From assembly GCF_900113115.1 (NCBI RefSeq), contig NZ_FOOF01000018.1, positions 1-64,000 of the forward strand: 64,000 nt of DNA, in the 5' to 3' direction. The stretch's first letter is position 1; each line of letters opens with the position of its first letter. The stretch is from Duganella sp. CF458 (lineage in GTDB: Bacteria > Pseudomonadota > Gammaproteobacteria > Burkholderiales > Burkholderiaceae_D). The notes under the pieces were generated by a model that worked only from the letters and a program-made list of their open reading frames with translations, was not told where the DNA came from and ran no database searches. Below, one piece after another: positions 1 through 7,288 of the stretch. A program made the translations under genes and the position numbers.

Positions 1-45
1 TGCATTAAGCTAACTGATACTAATTGCCCGTACGGCTTGTCCCTA
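1..45 (+). rRNA. rrl: 23S ribosomal RNA, 3' end (partial)
   Basis: The first bases match the conserved last stretch of bacterial 23S rRNA (TAAGCTAACTGATACTAATT followed by GCCCG and GGCTTGTCCCT). The gene starts outside the window. The 3' end near 45 is set by analogy to the E. coli terminus. A short inverted repeat (TATAACC/GGTTATA) follows immediately and may be a processing stem. Confidence 0.9.
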
Positions 46-128
46 TAACCTTGCCGGTTATACAGCGCTTGCCTGTGTTTGAGACTACACCCCCCGCTTT
101 TACTTCTTCCCGGATTGTTGACAAGTCA

Positions 129-244
129 TGCCTGATGACCATAGCAAGTCGGTCCCACCCCTTCCCATCCCGAACAGGACCGTGAAACGACTTTGCGCCG
201 ATGATAGTGCTGCAACCAGTGTGAAAGTAGGTTATCGTCAGGCT
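129..244 (+). rRNA. rrf: 5S ribosomal RNA
   Basis: A 116-nt stretch beginning TGCCTGATGACCATAG and ending TCGTCAGGCT. The two ends are complementary (TGCCTGA/TCAGGC), as in the closing helix of 5S rRNA. The internal CCCATCCCGAAC segment is the invariant loop of the molecule. It lies 84 bases after the 23S tail, the usual arrangement, and a terminator follows. A reading frame can be drawn through it but is not a gene. Confidence 0.96.
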
Positions 245-252
245 CTTATTAG

Positions 253-312
253 AAAAATCCCCTTCGGCACCGCGCGCGATCTAGAGCGCGTGCAGGCTGA
301 AGGGGATTTTTT
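253..312 (+). terminator. rRNA operon terminator
   Basis: AAAAATCCCCTTC at 253-265 is complementary to GAAGGGGATTTTT at 299-311, followed by more T. An inner CGCGCG/AGCGCG stem sits in the loop. It lies just after the 5S gene and is a typical strong intrinsic terminator of an rRNA operon. Confidence 0.85.
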
Positions 313-440
313 GCTTTTTCCGGCTTACTTGTCCGCCTTTCACGCTGCTGTTGCAAAAATGCATCAAAGTTTTCATTTATATTATGTTGCTTAATGGAAA
401 ATTCATATAATTTTCATTTTCCACCTAGCAGAAACATAAT

Positions 441-1574
441 ATGGCGTTGAAGTTCCGGTACGTAGCACTCCTGGCTTGTCTGCACTTCCCCGTGCAATTT
501 GCACATGCGCAGGCATTTTCCCGCACCCCTAATGAAGAGTACGCAAAAGGCAATTACGCGCGCGCCTTCCGCGGCTTCTTCGAGCAAGCATCGCGCAGCA
601 ATGACTCGAACGTGCAGTTCAACCTGGGCATGATGTATGAACGTGGCCAAGGCACCGACCAGAACGATGGAGAGGCTGCGAAGTGGTATTCGCGCGCAGT
701 CGACCAAGGCCATGTTCCCGCGATGCGTCAGCTCGCAGGTTTGATGGCTGCTGGCCGCGGCGTCAAACAAGACGGTGCTGCCGCCTTGGCGCTGCTGCGC
801 AAGGCTATCGATCAGAACGATGTTGGAGCGATCGAACAGGTGGCTGGCATGTACTTCGAGGGACGCGGCGTTCCGGCCGACCAGGCGCAAGCGAAGCAGT
901 GGTACCAGAAGGCCGCAGCCGCCGGCAGCAAGAACGCGCAGGAAGCGCTGACCCTGATCGCTGCAATGGAGCGCCAGGCAGCCGGCCCGCTCGCGCCGAT
1001 CCGCAAGCGCGCCGTCGCTGGCGACGCTAGCGCCCAGTACGACCTGGCTGTGGCCTACCACACCGGCAATACGGTGCCGAAAGATGCGACGCAGGCGCTG
1101 GACTGGTACTTGAAGGCGGCCGAGCAAGGTCACGCGATGGCGCAGTTCTATGCCGGCTTGCTTTATTCGAGCGGCGATGGCGTAGCGCAGGACCTGGTCC
1201 AGGCCCGCGCCTGGTTCACCAAAGCTGCCGCGCAGGACAACAAGGATGCCGCCACCAACCTCGCCGTGATGCTCGACCTGGGCAAGGGCGGTCCGGTTGA
1301 TTTGCCGCAGGCTGCGATCGTGTACCAGCAGGCGGCAAAGCTGGGCAGCGCGCAGGCGCAGGTAAGGCTGGCGGGCATGTACTGGATGGGGCAGGGCGTC
1401 AAGAAAGACTACAACCAGGCTGCCGTCTATTATCGCCAGGCGGCGGAGCAGAACGAAGTGACCGCCATCCGCAAGCTGGTCTACCTGCTTGAAAACGGCG
1501 TGGGCACCGCCCGCAATATCGACGAGTCGAAGAAGTGGGCCGCCAAGCTGGAGCAACTGGGCGGCAGTAACTAA
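441..1574 (+). CDS. Secreted Sel1-repeat (SLR/TPR-like) protein
   Basis: A 377-residue protein. Residues 1-24 form a signal peptide (hydrophobic ALLACL core, cleavage after AHA-QA), so it should be periplasmic. The rest is a run of roughly nine Sel1-like repeats of about 36 residues, each with the A..WY.KAA..G...A signature (for example AAKWYSRAVDQGH and AKQWYQKAAAAGS). Sel1 repeats are alpha-solenoid scaffolds for protein-protein contacts, so no enzymatic role is implied. It stands alone between the rRNA terminator and a strong terminator at 1581, so it is probably monocistronic. The upstream 60 bases are AT-rich, unlike the rest of the region, and probably hold its promoter. The binding partner cannot be told from sequence. 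Confidence 0.85.
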   Translation: MALKFRYVALLACLHFPVQFAHAQAFSRTPNEEYAKGNYARAFRGFFEQASRSNDSNVQFNLGMMYERGQGTDQNDGEAAKWYSRAVDQGHVPAMRQLAGLMAAGRGVKQDGAAALALLRKAIDQNDVGAIEQVAGMYFEGRGVPADQAQAKQWYQKAAAAGSKNAQEALTLIAAMERQAAGPLAPIRKRAVAGDASAQYDLAVAYHTGNTVPKDATQALDWYLKAAEQGHAMAQFYAGLLYSSGDGVAQDLVQARAWFTKAAAQDNKDAATNLAVMLDLGKGGPVDLPQAAIVYQQAAKLGSAQAQVRLAGMYWMGQGVKKDYNQAAVYYRQAAEQNEVTAIRKLVYLLENGVGTARNIDESKKWAAKLEQLGGSN

Positions 1575-1580
1575 GTAGTG

Positions 1581-1615
1581 AAAAGCCCGCCAGCCCTGAG
1601 CTGGCGGGCTTTTTT
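1581..1615. terminator. Bidirectional intrinsic terminator
   Basis: AAGCCCGCCAG at 1583-1593 pairs with CTGGCGGGCTT at 1601-1611 (11-bp stem, 7-nt loop), with T run on one side and A run on the other. It sits between the convergent Sel1-repeat gene and the cysteine peptidase gene and can serve both. Confidence 0.9.
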
Positions 1616-1616
1616 C

Positions 1617-2198
1617 TTAAGGGCTCACGTTCATGCGCTGCGTATGCGTCCAATTATGGTCGGATGCGCTGACGGCGGATGCAAAGGTGCGATAAGTCTG
1701 TCCTTCGCCTGGCCACGGGTTCATGATGTAGATGTAGTTGGTCCCGTTATAGGTTTCGTAGCCACGTCCCACCATGATATGGCCACCGCCATTGCTCCAG
1801 CCGTAACGGATCACGAACGGGCGGTTGCCGTTGATCTCATTGACCACCGAATTCCACGACAGGTAGTTGTTGATCGCGGTATTCGGCACGCCCCAATTCG
1901 CCAGGATGTTTTGCACGCTGCCCGAGCTGCCGTACATATTGTTTGGGCGGTTGGCGTAGCTGTTCCAATTGAAGTTGGTGTTGCCGCAGGCGTAGTTGAT
2001 GCCGAAGGCCCAGTTCACGATCTGGCATTGGCTGGGCGTCCGGTTGTAAACATTCAGGACAGCCTTGCTGGTGGCGGACCAGCACCACTGGCTGTGCTCC
2101 TGGATCGTCAAGGGGACGTTCAGCGTACGCCATTGTGCAAAGGCGGAGGGCAAGGCAAGCACCAGCGCAGCGCCGGCCACGATTTTTGCGATTTTCAT
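1617..2198 (-). CDS. Exported papain-like (C39-like) cysteine peptidase
   Basis: A 193-residue protein with a clear Sec signal peptide (MKIAKIVAGAALVLALPSAFA). The mature part carries the papain-fold triad layout of the peptidase_C39_2/AvrRpt2-like group: QWCWSAT (Gln and nucleophilic Cys), GGHIMVG (His), and NPWPGEG (Asn/Asp position). The start at 2198 is chosen because AAGGAGGAG lies 6-7 bases upstream and the signal peptide begins there; the longer upstream frame has neither. The mature protein is rich in Asn, Gly and Trp, suggesting a compact extracytoplasmic domain. It is 13 bases downstream of the next gene on the same strand, and both lie behind a glycine riboswitch. It could cleave peptides, a partner protein or cell-wall cross-bridges; the substrate is not visible. 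Confidence 0.82.
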   Translation of the reverse strand: MKIAKIVAGAALVLALPSAFAQWRTLNVPLTIQEHSQWCWSATSKAVLNVYNRTPSQCQIVNWAFGINYACGNTNFNWNSYANRPNNMYGSSGSVQNILANWGVPNTAINNYLSWNSVVNEINGNRPFVIRYGWSNGGGHIMVGRGYETYNGTNYIYIMNPWPGEGQTYRTFASAVSASDHNWTHTQRMNVSP

Positions 2199-2211
2199 GT
2201 GCGGCTCCTCC

Positions 2212-2856
2212 TTAGCGGAATGCTTCGATATTGGCTTTGACTGCGGCGCGCAATGGCTCAAGCAAGTCCGTGCCTTCAACCAGCTGGTTGCCATTTTTCT
2301 GAAGCAGCAGCGATTCGCGCGCCGAGTGCAGCGGGGCGAACTTGGCGCGGTCTACTTCCAGCAAGTCTGCGCGTGCCTGGTAGATGCGGATGAAGCGCAG
2401 GTTGGAGCGCGCGCTGTTGCCGTGCACGGCCATGGCGGCGTCCACGTCTTTCGCCAATACGGAGGCGCCGTATGCCACGGTTTCATAGCGGCCGTTCACT
2501 TGCTGCACGGTTGCCAGGCCGATCGGCTTGCCGTGCAAGGAAATCACAAAGCGCCATTCGCCTGTCGGCTTGGCCAGCGATGCCAGGTCGCCGCGCGCCA
2601 GCAGTTCTTTCGGATCGACGGTATAGACTTCGAAGCCATGGCTCACCTTGGCTTGCTTCAAGTCGCCCACGTCCGTGATATCGAGCGGGAAGTCGATCGG
2701 TGCGCTACCGGGTCGAATCGCCTGCTGGTGCTCGGCGAATTGTGCGAGTCCGCGTTTGGCGGCCTGTAGTGCCGCGCCGTTGTCTGCTTTTGCCAGGAAC
2801 GGGGCGGCCATCATCGCTGCGCAGGCGATGCGCAGCCAGAGTCGATGCATATGCAT
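2212..2856 (-). CDS. Exported protein of unknown function, riboswitch-controlled
   Basis: A 214-residue protein with an N-terminal signal peptide (hydrophobic IACAAMMAAPFL, cleavage near AKA-DN). I do not recognise its family. The mature part is mixed alpha/beta in appearance, with a central GEWRFVISLHGKPIG segment resembling a small sheet domain and a helical C terminus. It is the first gene after the glycine riboswitch and its Shine-Dalgarno (AGAGGAG) is complementary to part of aptamer II. It shares an operon with the exported cysteine peptidase 13 bases downstream, so a partner, inhibitor or chaperone of that peptidase is a reasonable guess but only a guess. The start at 2856 is supported by the ribosome-binding site; an in-frame ATG two codons later is possible. 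Confidence 0.75.
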   Translation of the reverse strand: MHMHRLWLRIACAAMMAAPFLAKADNGAALQAAKRGLAQFAEHQQAIRPGSAPIDFPLDITDVGDLKQAKVSHGFEVYTVDPKELLARGDLASLAKPTGEWRFVISLHGKPIGLATVQQVNGRYETVAYGASVLAKDVDAAMAVHGNSARSNLRFIRIYQARADLLEVDRAKFAPLHSARESLLLQKNGNQLVEGTDLLEPLRAAVKANIEAFR

Positions 2857-2912
2857 GTGACTACTCCTCTGAAGGTTGATCAGATGTTTTTGAGGTGCGA
2901 GGTGATTGCCCC

Positions 2913-3108
2913 CTCTGTGCTGGACCTGAGAGTTTCACAGGCGTTGGCGGCCTGCTTGCTCCTTCGGTGCGCCAACGTTGCTTTGTAGGCGGCTCTTCAG
3001 AGTTTTGAAAACGCGCGACCGGTCCTTTGGCCTGAGAGATTCCGGGGGCGGCTTGCTCCTTCGGCGTTGTCCATGGGTGGGACAAACTCTCCCGATCACG
3101 CGACCGGT
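2913..3108 (-). ncRNA. Tandem glycine riboswitch (two aptamers)
   Basis: Read on the minus strand, aptamer I (3108-3018) has CGGGAGAG, then CGCCGAAGGAGCAA, then ATCTCTCAGGCCAAAGGACC. Aptamer II (3003-2913) has CTCTGAAGAGC, then GCACCGAAGGAGCAA, then AACTCTCAGGTCC. These are the conserved glycine-riboswitch blocks, present twice with a short linker, as in the cooperative gcvT type. P1 of aptamer I can form from ACCGGT/ACCGGT, and P1 of aptamer II from CTCTG/CAGAG (2913-2917). The 8-mer CTCTGAAG inside aptamer II (2995-3002) is perfectly complementary to CTTCAGAG of the downstream ribosome-binding site (2867-2874). This suggests a translational ON switch in which glycine binding frees the site. 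The ligand is by family; the switching mechanism is inference. Confidence 0.92.
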
Positions 3109-3210
3109 ATGCGCCGGCGGCAAAAAACAGGATAGCCCATGGATATACGATTTCAATCGTTTTCCGCTACACGTTGCGTTTTCGCCAAGCGGGCCGTTCC
3201 TGTTATTCTA

Positions 3211-3239
3211 TTGACACTCGCCCGGGAAATTGGTAACGT
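3211..3239 (+). promoter_or_regulatory. Promoter of the sugar ABC operon
   Basis: A perfect -35 TTGACA at 3211-3216, a 17-base spacer, and a weak -10 TAACGT at 3234-3239. The -10 lies inside the LacI-type operator at 3231-3244, so a bound repressor would block polymerase directly. Confidence 0.65.
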
Positions 3240-3244
3240 TTCCA
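3231..3244. promoter_or_regulatory. LacI-family operator, ABC operon
   Basis: TGGTAACGTTTCCA, one mismatch from the perfect palindrome TGGAAACGTTTCCA that recurs at the other promoters of this locus. A central CG inside a 14-bp dyad is typical of LacI/GalR-family operators. It lies 30 bases before the start of the binding-protein gene. Confidence 0.85.
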
Positions 3245-3273
3245 AAAATAAGCAGCACACTACAGGAGACGGG

Positions 3274-4497
3274 ATGTTTAAGCAGTTATTTGCTTGTGCC
3301 ATGGCGCTCGGCGCCATACCCGCGCAGGCTGCCGGGCCGAGCGCGGAAGTGATCCACTGGTGGACTTCAGGCGGTGAATCCGCTGCCGTAAAACAGCTCG
3401 CGAGTGCCTATCGCGCCGCCGGCGGCAACTGGATCGATACGGCGATTGCCGGTGGCGAGCAGGCCCGTGCAGTAACCCTCAATCGCATGGTTGGCGGCAA
3501 GGCGCCGGCAGCCGCGCAGTTCAATATCTCCAAGCAGTTTCTCGATATCGTGGACCAGGACATGCTGGTGCAACTCGATGATGTCGCACGCCAGGAGCAT
3601 TGGGAAAGCACGCTGCCGGAACCGATCGTGAACACGATCCGCATCGATGGCCATTACTACGCGATGCCGATGAACATCCACATGCAGACGTGGATCTGGT
3701 ATTCCAAGGCGGCGTTCAAGAAGGCTGGCATCGCGAAGGAGCCTGCAAGCGTCGATGAACTGTTTGCCGCGCTGGACAAGCTGAAAGCAGCCGGGCTGGT
3801 TCCCCTGGCGCACGGAGGACAGGCATGGCAGGAGCACATCCTGTTCGCGTCGTTGCTGGCGAATATGGGCGGGCGCCAGCTCTACCTGCAGGTGATGCGC
3901 GACCGCGATCAGCGTGCCATCAGTTCGGAGCCGGTGCGCAAGGTGCTGCTGGCGTTCAAACGCCTGCAGGCTTATGTCGATGCCGCATCGCCGGGCCGCA
4001 ACTGGAATGACGCGACCGCGATGCTGGTCAGCGGCAAGGCCGGGGTGCAGGTCATGGGCGACTGGGCCAAGGGAGAGTTCAACAATGCGAAGATGGCGCC
4101 CGGCGTCGATTACGGATGCATCCCGGGCCTTGGCGCGAATTCGCCCTACCTGATCCAGGGCGACGCTTTTGTCTTCCCGCGCTCGGACAGCGCGGAGGTG
4201 CAGCAAGCACAGAAGCTGATGACGAAAGTGCTGCTGGCGCCGGCCACCCAGGTCAGCTTCAACAAGCTGAAAGGCTCGGTGCCACCACGTGCCGATGCCG
4301 ATACCAGCCAGCTCGACGCGTGCGCCCGCGCTGGTGCCGCCATCATGCGCGACCGCAATCGCCAGGTCGGTGCGCCCGAGATCTACCTGACGCCCGACCA
4401 GAACGGCGCAGTGCAGGATGCGTTGACCGCGTACTGGAACACGTCGATGCCGGTTGAGAAGGCGCAGAAGGCGCTGGCTGCGGCGCTGAGGAACTAG
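3274..4497 (+). CDS. Sugar ABC transporter substrate-binding protein
   Basis: A 407-residue family-1 extracellular solute-binding protein. Residues 1-20 are a signal peptide (ending AQAA) and the mature protein opens with IHWWTSGGES, characteristic of the GtsA/GltX-like glucose and glucoside binding proteins. The start at 3274 is preceded by CAGGAG and begins the signal peptide; a longer frame upstream runs through the promoter and is not credible. It would capture the sugar in the periplasm and deliver it to the two permeases encoded directly downstream (next start 4 bases after the stop). The promoter carries a LacI-type operator. The exact sugar (glucose, cellobiose, laminari-oligosaccharide) is inferred only from the neighbouring glycosidases. 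Confidence 0.92.
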   Translation: MFKQLFACAMALGAIPAQAAGPSAEVIHWWTSGGESAAVKQLASAYRAAGGNWIDTAIAGGEQARAVTLNRMVGGKAPAAAQFNISKQFLDIVDQDMLVQLDDVARQEHWESTLPEPIVNTIRIDGHYYAMPMNIHMQTWIWYSKAAFKKAGIAKEPASVDELFAALDKLKAAGLVPLAHGGQAWQEHILFASLLANMGGRQLYLQVMRDRDQRAISSEPVRKVLLAFKRLQAYVDAASPGRNWNDATAMLVSGKAGVQVMGDWAKGEFNNAKMAPGVDYGCIPGLGANSPYLIQGDAFVFPRSDSAEVQQAQKLMTKVLLAPATQVSFNKLKGSVPPRADADTSQLDACARAGAAIMRDRNRQVGAPEIYLTPDQNGAVQDALTAYWNTSMPVEKAQKALAAALRN

Positions 4498-4500
4498 ACG

Positions 4501-5331
4501 GTGCGCCGAGCCATGTCTTACGCGGCGCTGTTGCCGATGCTGCTCACGGTTTGCGTGGGCTATCTCGGCTCGTTCGCCTGGACCTTCTATGTCTCACTCA
4601 CCAGCTCGCGCAGCATCGCGACCAATAAACTGGTTGGCATGGCGCAGTATGAGCGCTTGTTCGACAATGAGCGCTGGCTGCTGTCGCTGCATAACCTGGC
4701 CCTGTTTGGCCTGTTGTTCGTGCTGGCCTGCATGGTGATCGGCTTCCTGTTGGCCGCTGCTATCGATCGCCAGGTGGCGGGCGAGGGCGCGCTGCGCACG
4801 GTCTTCCTTTATCCCTATGCGATGTCGTTTGTGGCGACCGGGCTGGTATGGCAGTGGATCCTGACGCCGGGCGGCATTCCCGGCCTGGAGGTCGACTGGC
4901 TGGTCGACCAGGACATGGTGCTCTACACGGTGGTGCTGGCATCCGTATGGCAGGCCTCCGGCTTCGTGATGGCGCTGATGCTGGCCGGCCTGCGCGGCGT
5001 CGACCCTGAAATCTGGAAGGCCGCGCGGCTCGATGGTATCCCGGCCTGGCGCGTCTACGTCTCCATCGTGCTGCCGATGCTGGCGCCCACGCTAGCGACC
5101 GTGTTCATACTCCTGGCGACCATGGTGGTCAAGCTGTATGACGCAGTGGTCTCGATGACCCAGGGCGGCCCCGGTACCGCCAGCGAAGTGCCTGCGAAAT
5201 TCATCATGGACCACCTGTTCCTGCGTGCGAATATAGGCCTGGCTTCGGCCGGTGCGGTAGTGCTGCTGCTGACGGTGCTCGCCTTGCTGGCGCCATGGGC
5301 CTATGCCCGCAGCCGGAAGAGGGCCGTATGA
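4501..5331 (+). CDS. Sugar ABC transporter permease 1 (MalF type)
   Basis: A 276-residue inner-membrane protein with about six hydrophobic segments. The EAA loop that docks on the ATPase is at residues 170-192 (PEIWKAARLDGIPAW, then LP). The GTG start at 4501 has GAGGAA 9 bases upstream inside the end of the preceding gene, so the two are probably translationally coupled; an ATG at 4513 is the alternative. It overlaps the next permease gene by 4 bases. Size and sequence fit the GtsB/MalF class of the CUT1 sugar importers. Confidence 0.92.
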   Translation: MRRAMSYAALLPMLLTVCVGYLGSFAWTFYVSLTSSRSIATNKLVGMAQYERLFDNERWLLSLHNLALFGLLFVLACMVIGFLLAAAIDRQVAGEGALRTVFLYPYAMSFVATGLVWQWILTPGGIPGLEVDWLVDQDMVLYTVVLASVWQASGFVMALMLAGLRGVDPEIWKAARLDGIPAWRVYVSIVLPMLAPTLATVFILLATMVVKLYDAVVSMTQGGPGTASEVPAKFIMDHLFLRANIGLASAGAVVLLLTVLALLAPWAYARSRKRAV

Positions 5332-6173
5332 AGACGGCACGAATCGGCCTGTATGTGTTCCTGGCCAGCGCAGCGCTGTTCTTTCTGCTGCCGCTGTACG
5401 TGATGCTGGTGACCTCGCTGAAATCGATGGATGAAATCCGGCTGGGGAATATCTTCGCGCTGCCGTTGGCCCCCTCGCTGGATGCCTGGCGCGCAGCCTG
5501 GAGCGAAGCTTGCACCGGCGCGGCCTGCGAAGGCGTGCAGGTGGGATTCTGGAATTCGGTGCGGATTGCCGTGCCAAGCACCGTGCTGCCGATTGCGCTG
5601 GGCGCGCTGAATGGCTACGCCTTGTCTTTCTGGCGGCCGCGCGGCGCCAAGCTGTTGTTCGGCATTCTGCTGCTGGGAGCTTTCGTGCCGGTGCAAGTGA
5701 TGATCTATCCGCTGGTACGCATGATGGCTGGCCTGGGCGTATTTGGCTCGCTGCCGGCGATCGTGATCGTGCACCTGGTGTTCGGCATGCCGGTATTGAC
5801 GCTGCTGTTCCGCAATTATTACGCGGCGCTTCCGCAGGAGCTGTTCCATGCCGCCCGCATCGATGGCGGCGGCTTCTGGCGCATCTTCTGGCATGTGATG
5901 CTGCCTTTGTCGGTACCGATGCTGGTGGTGGCGGCGATCATGCAGCTCACCGGGGTTTGGAACGACTACATCCTTGGCCTGGTGTTTGCGGGGCGCGACA
6001 ACCTGCCGATGACGGTACAGTTGAATAACGTGATCAATACGACGACGGGCACCCGTCTTTACAACGTCAATATGGCCGCCACGATCCTGACGGCGCTGGT
6101 GCCATTGGCGATCTATTTCCTGTCGGGCCGCTGGTTCGTACGCGGCATCGCTGCCGGTGCGGTGAAAGGTTGA
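5328..6173 (+). CDS. Sugar ABC transporter permease 2 (MalG type)
   Basis: A 281-residue inner-membrane permease. The first transmembrane helix is at residues 7-27, followed by the TSLKSMDEI segment typical of MalG-class proteins. The EAA motif is at residues 168-193 (LPQELFHAARIDGGG). The start at 5328 overlaps the stop of permease 1 (ATGA), indicating translational coupling and a heterodimeric channel. An unusual Cys pair (ACTGAACEG, residues 61-68) lies in a predicted periplasmic loop. The ATPase gene follows after 4 bases. Confidence 0.92.
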   Translation: MKTARIGLYVFLASAALFFLLPLYVMLVTSLKSMDEIRLGNIFALPLAPSLDAWRAAWSEACTGAACEGVQVGFWNSVRIAVPSTVLPIALGALNGYALSFWRPRGAKLLFGILLLGAFVPVQVMIYPLVRMMAGLGVFGSLPAIVIVHLVFGMPVLTLLFRNYYAALPQELFHAARIDGGGFWRIFWHVMLPLSVPMLVVAAIMQLTGVWNDYILGLVFAGRDNLPMTVQLNNVINTTTGTRLYNVNMAATILTALVPLAIYFLSGRWFVRGIAAGAVKG

Positions 6174-6177
6174 ACGG

Positions 6178-7272
6178 ATGTCGAACGTAAGTCTGAAAAA
6201 GCTGGATATTACCCTTGGCGGCAACGCGATCATCCGCGGCCTGGACCTGGAGGTGGACGAGGGCGAATTCCTGGTGCTGCTGGGCCCCTCGGGTTGCGGC
6301 AAGTCGACGCTCCTGCACAGTATTGCGGGACTGACGGAAACCTGCGGCGGCACCATCGAGATCGGTGGCAAGGATATGTCGCGCACAGATCCCAGCGAGC
6401 GCGGGATCGGCATGGTGTTCCAATCCTATGCCCTGTATCCAACCATGACGGTCGAAAAGAATATGTCTTTCGGCCTGCGCATTGCCGGCGTGGCGAAGGC
6501 GGAGATCAAACGCCGCGTGGATCGCGTCGCCGCGATGCTGCACCTGGACGATCTGCTTGGGCGCAAGCCGGCGGCCCTTTCCGGCGGGCAGAGGCAGCGG
6601 GTGGCGATCGGCCGCGCGCTGGTGCGCGAAGCCGGCGTCTACCTGTTCGATGAACCTCTTTCCAACCTCGACGCGAAGTTGCGTACCGATTTGCGGCGCG
6701 AACTCAAGCTGCTGCACCAGCAACTGGGGGCGACCATGGTCTACGTGACGCATGACCAGGTCGAAGCCATGACTCTTGCCAGCCGCATTGTCGTGATGCG
6801 TGCGGGGCAGATCCAGCAAGTCGGCACGCCCGGCGAGGTGTATGAGCGGCCTGCCAATCTGTTCGTCGCCGGCTTCCTCGGCGCGCCGGCCATGAACCTG
6901 ATTGAGGGCGAAATCGATGCAGTCGGCATGTTTGCAGGCGCCTGCCTGCGCCTGCCGATGGGCGGGGCCGCCGGAGCGGGCGGTAGGCGCAAGGCCGTGC
7001 TGGGTGTGCGCCCGGAGCATATTTCGCTGGTTTCTGGCGGCTCGCTGCAGGGCAGGGTAACACTGGTGGAGCCGATGGGCGCCCACCGCGTTGTGTGGCT
7101 GAATTGCGGAGGCAAGCAACTGTCCTGCATCCTGCAGGGCAGCCGCGCCATTGCGCCGGATGACACGGTCGCATTCGAGATTGATGCACAACGCGCTTCG
7201 CTGTTCGACCCGGAAAACGGCAAGCGCTTTGATTTGGCGGGCGCTTCAAGTATGCTCGCGATGACGCTATAA
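6178..7272 (+). CDS. Sugar ABC transporter ATP-binding protein (MalK/UgpC/MsmX type)
   Basis: A 364-residue cytoplasmic ATPase. The Walker A motif is GPSGCGKST (residues 36-44), the Q-loop is VFQSYALYP, the signature is LSGGQRQRV (134-142), and Walker B is YLFDEP (155-160) with the D-loop SNLDAKL. The C-terminal third is the TOBE/MalK regulatory domain (GVRPEHISL). It energises the two permeases above. It is the last transport gene before the LacI-type regulator, 16 bases further on. Confidence 0.95.
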   Translation: MSNVSLKKLDITLGGNAIIRGLDLEVDEGEFLVLLGPSGCGKSTLLHSIAGLTETCGGTIEIGGKDMSRTDPSERGIGMVFQSYALYPTMTVEKNMSFGLRIAGVAKAEIKRRVDRVAAMLHLDDLLGRKPAALSGGQRQRVAIGRALVREAGVYLFDEPLSNLDAKLRTDLRRELKLLHQQLGATMVYVTHDQVEAMTLASRIVVMRAGQIQQVGTPGEVYERPANLFVAGFLGAPAMNLIEGEIDAVGMFAGACLRLPMGGAAGAGGRRKAVLGVRPEHISLVSGGSLQGRVTLVEPMGAHRVVWLNCGGKQLSCILQGSRAIAPDDTVAFEIDAQRASLFDPENGKRFDLAGASSMLAMTL

Positions 7273-7288
7273 GAAGAAAAGGATTCCA

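Noticed and set aside
128..394. An 88-residue open reading frame over the 5S gene
   Set aside because: It lies on the 5S rRNA and terminator; the composition reflects rRNA, not protein.
414..1556. A long minus-strand frame opposite the Sel1-repeat gene
   Set aside because: High-GC antisense shadow; the plus-strand protein has a signal peptide and repeats, the minus one has neither.
3139..3273. An upstream extension of the ABC binding-protein gene
   Set aside because: The extension would cross the promoter and operator and place the signal peptide internally; the ATG at 3274 has a ribosome-binding site.
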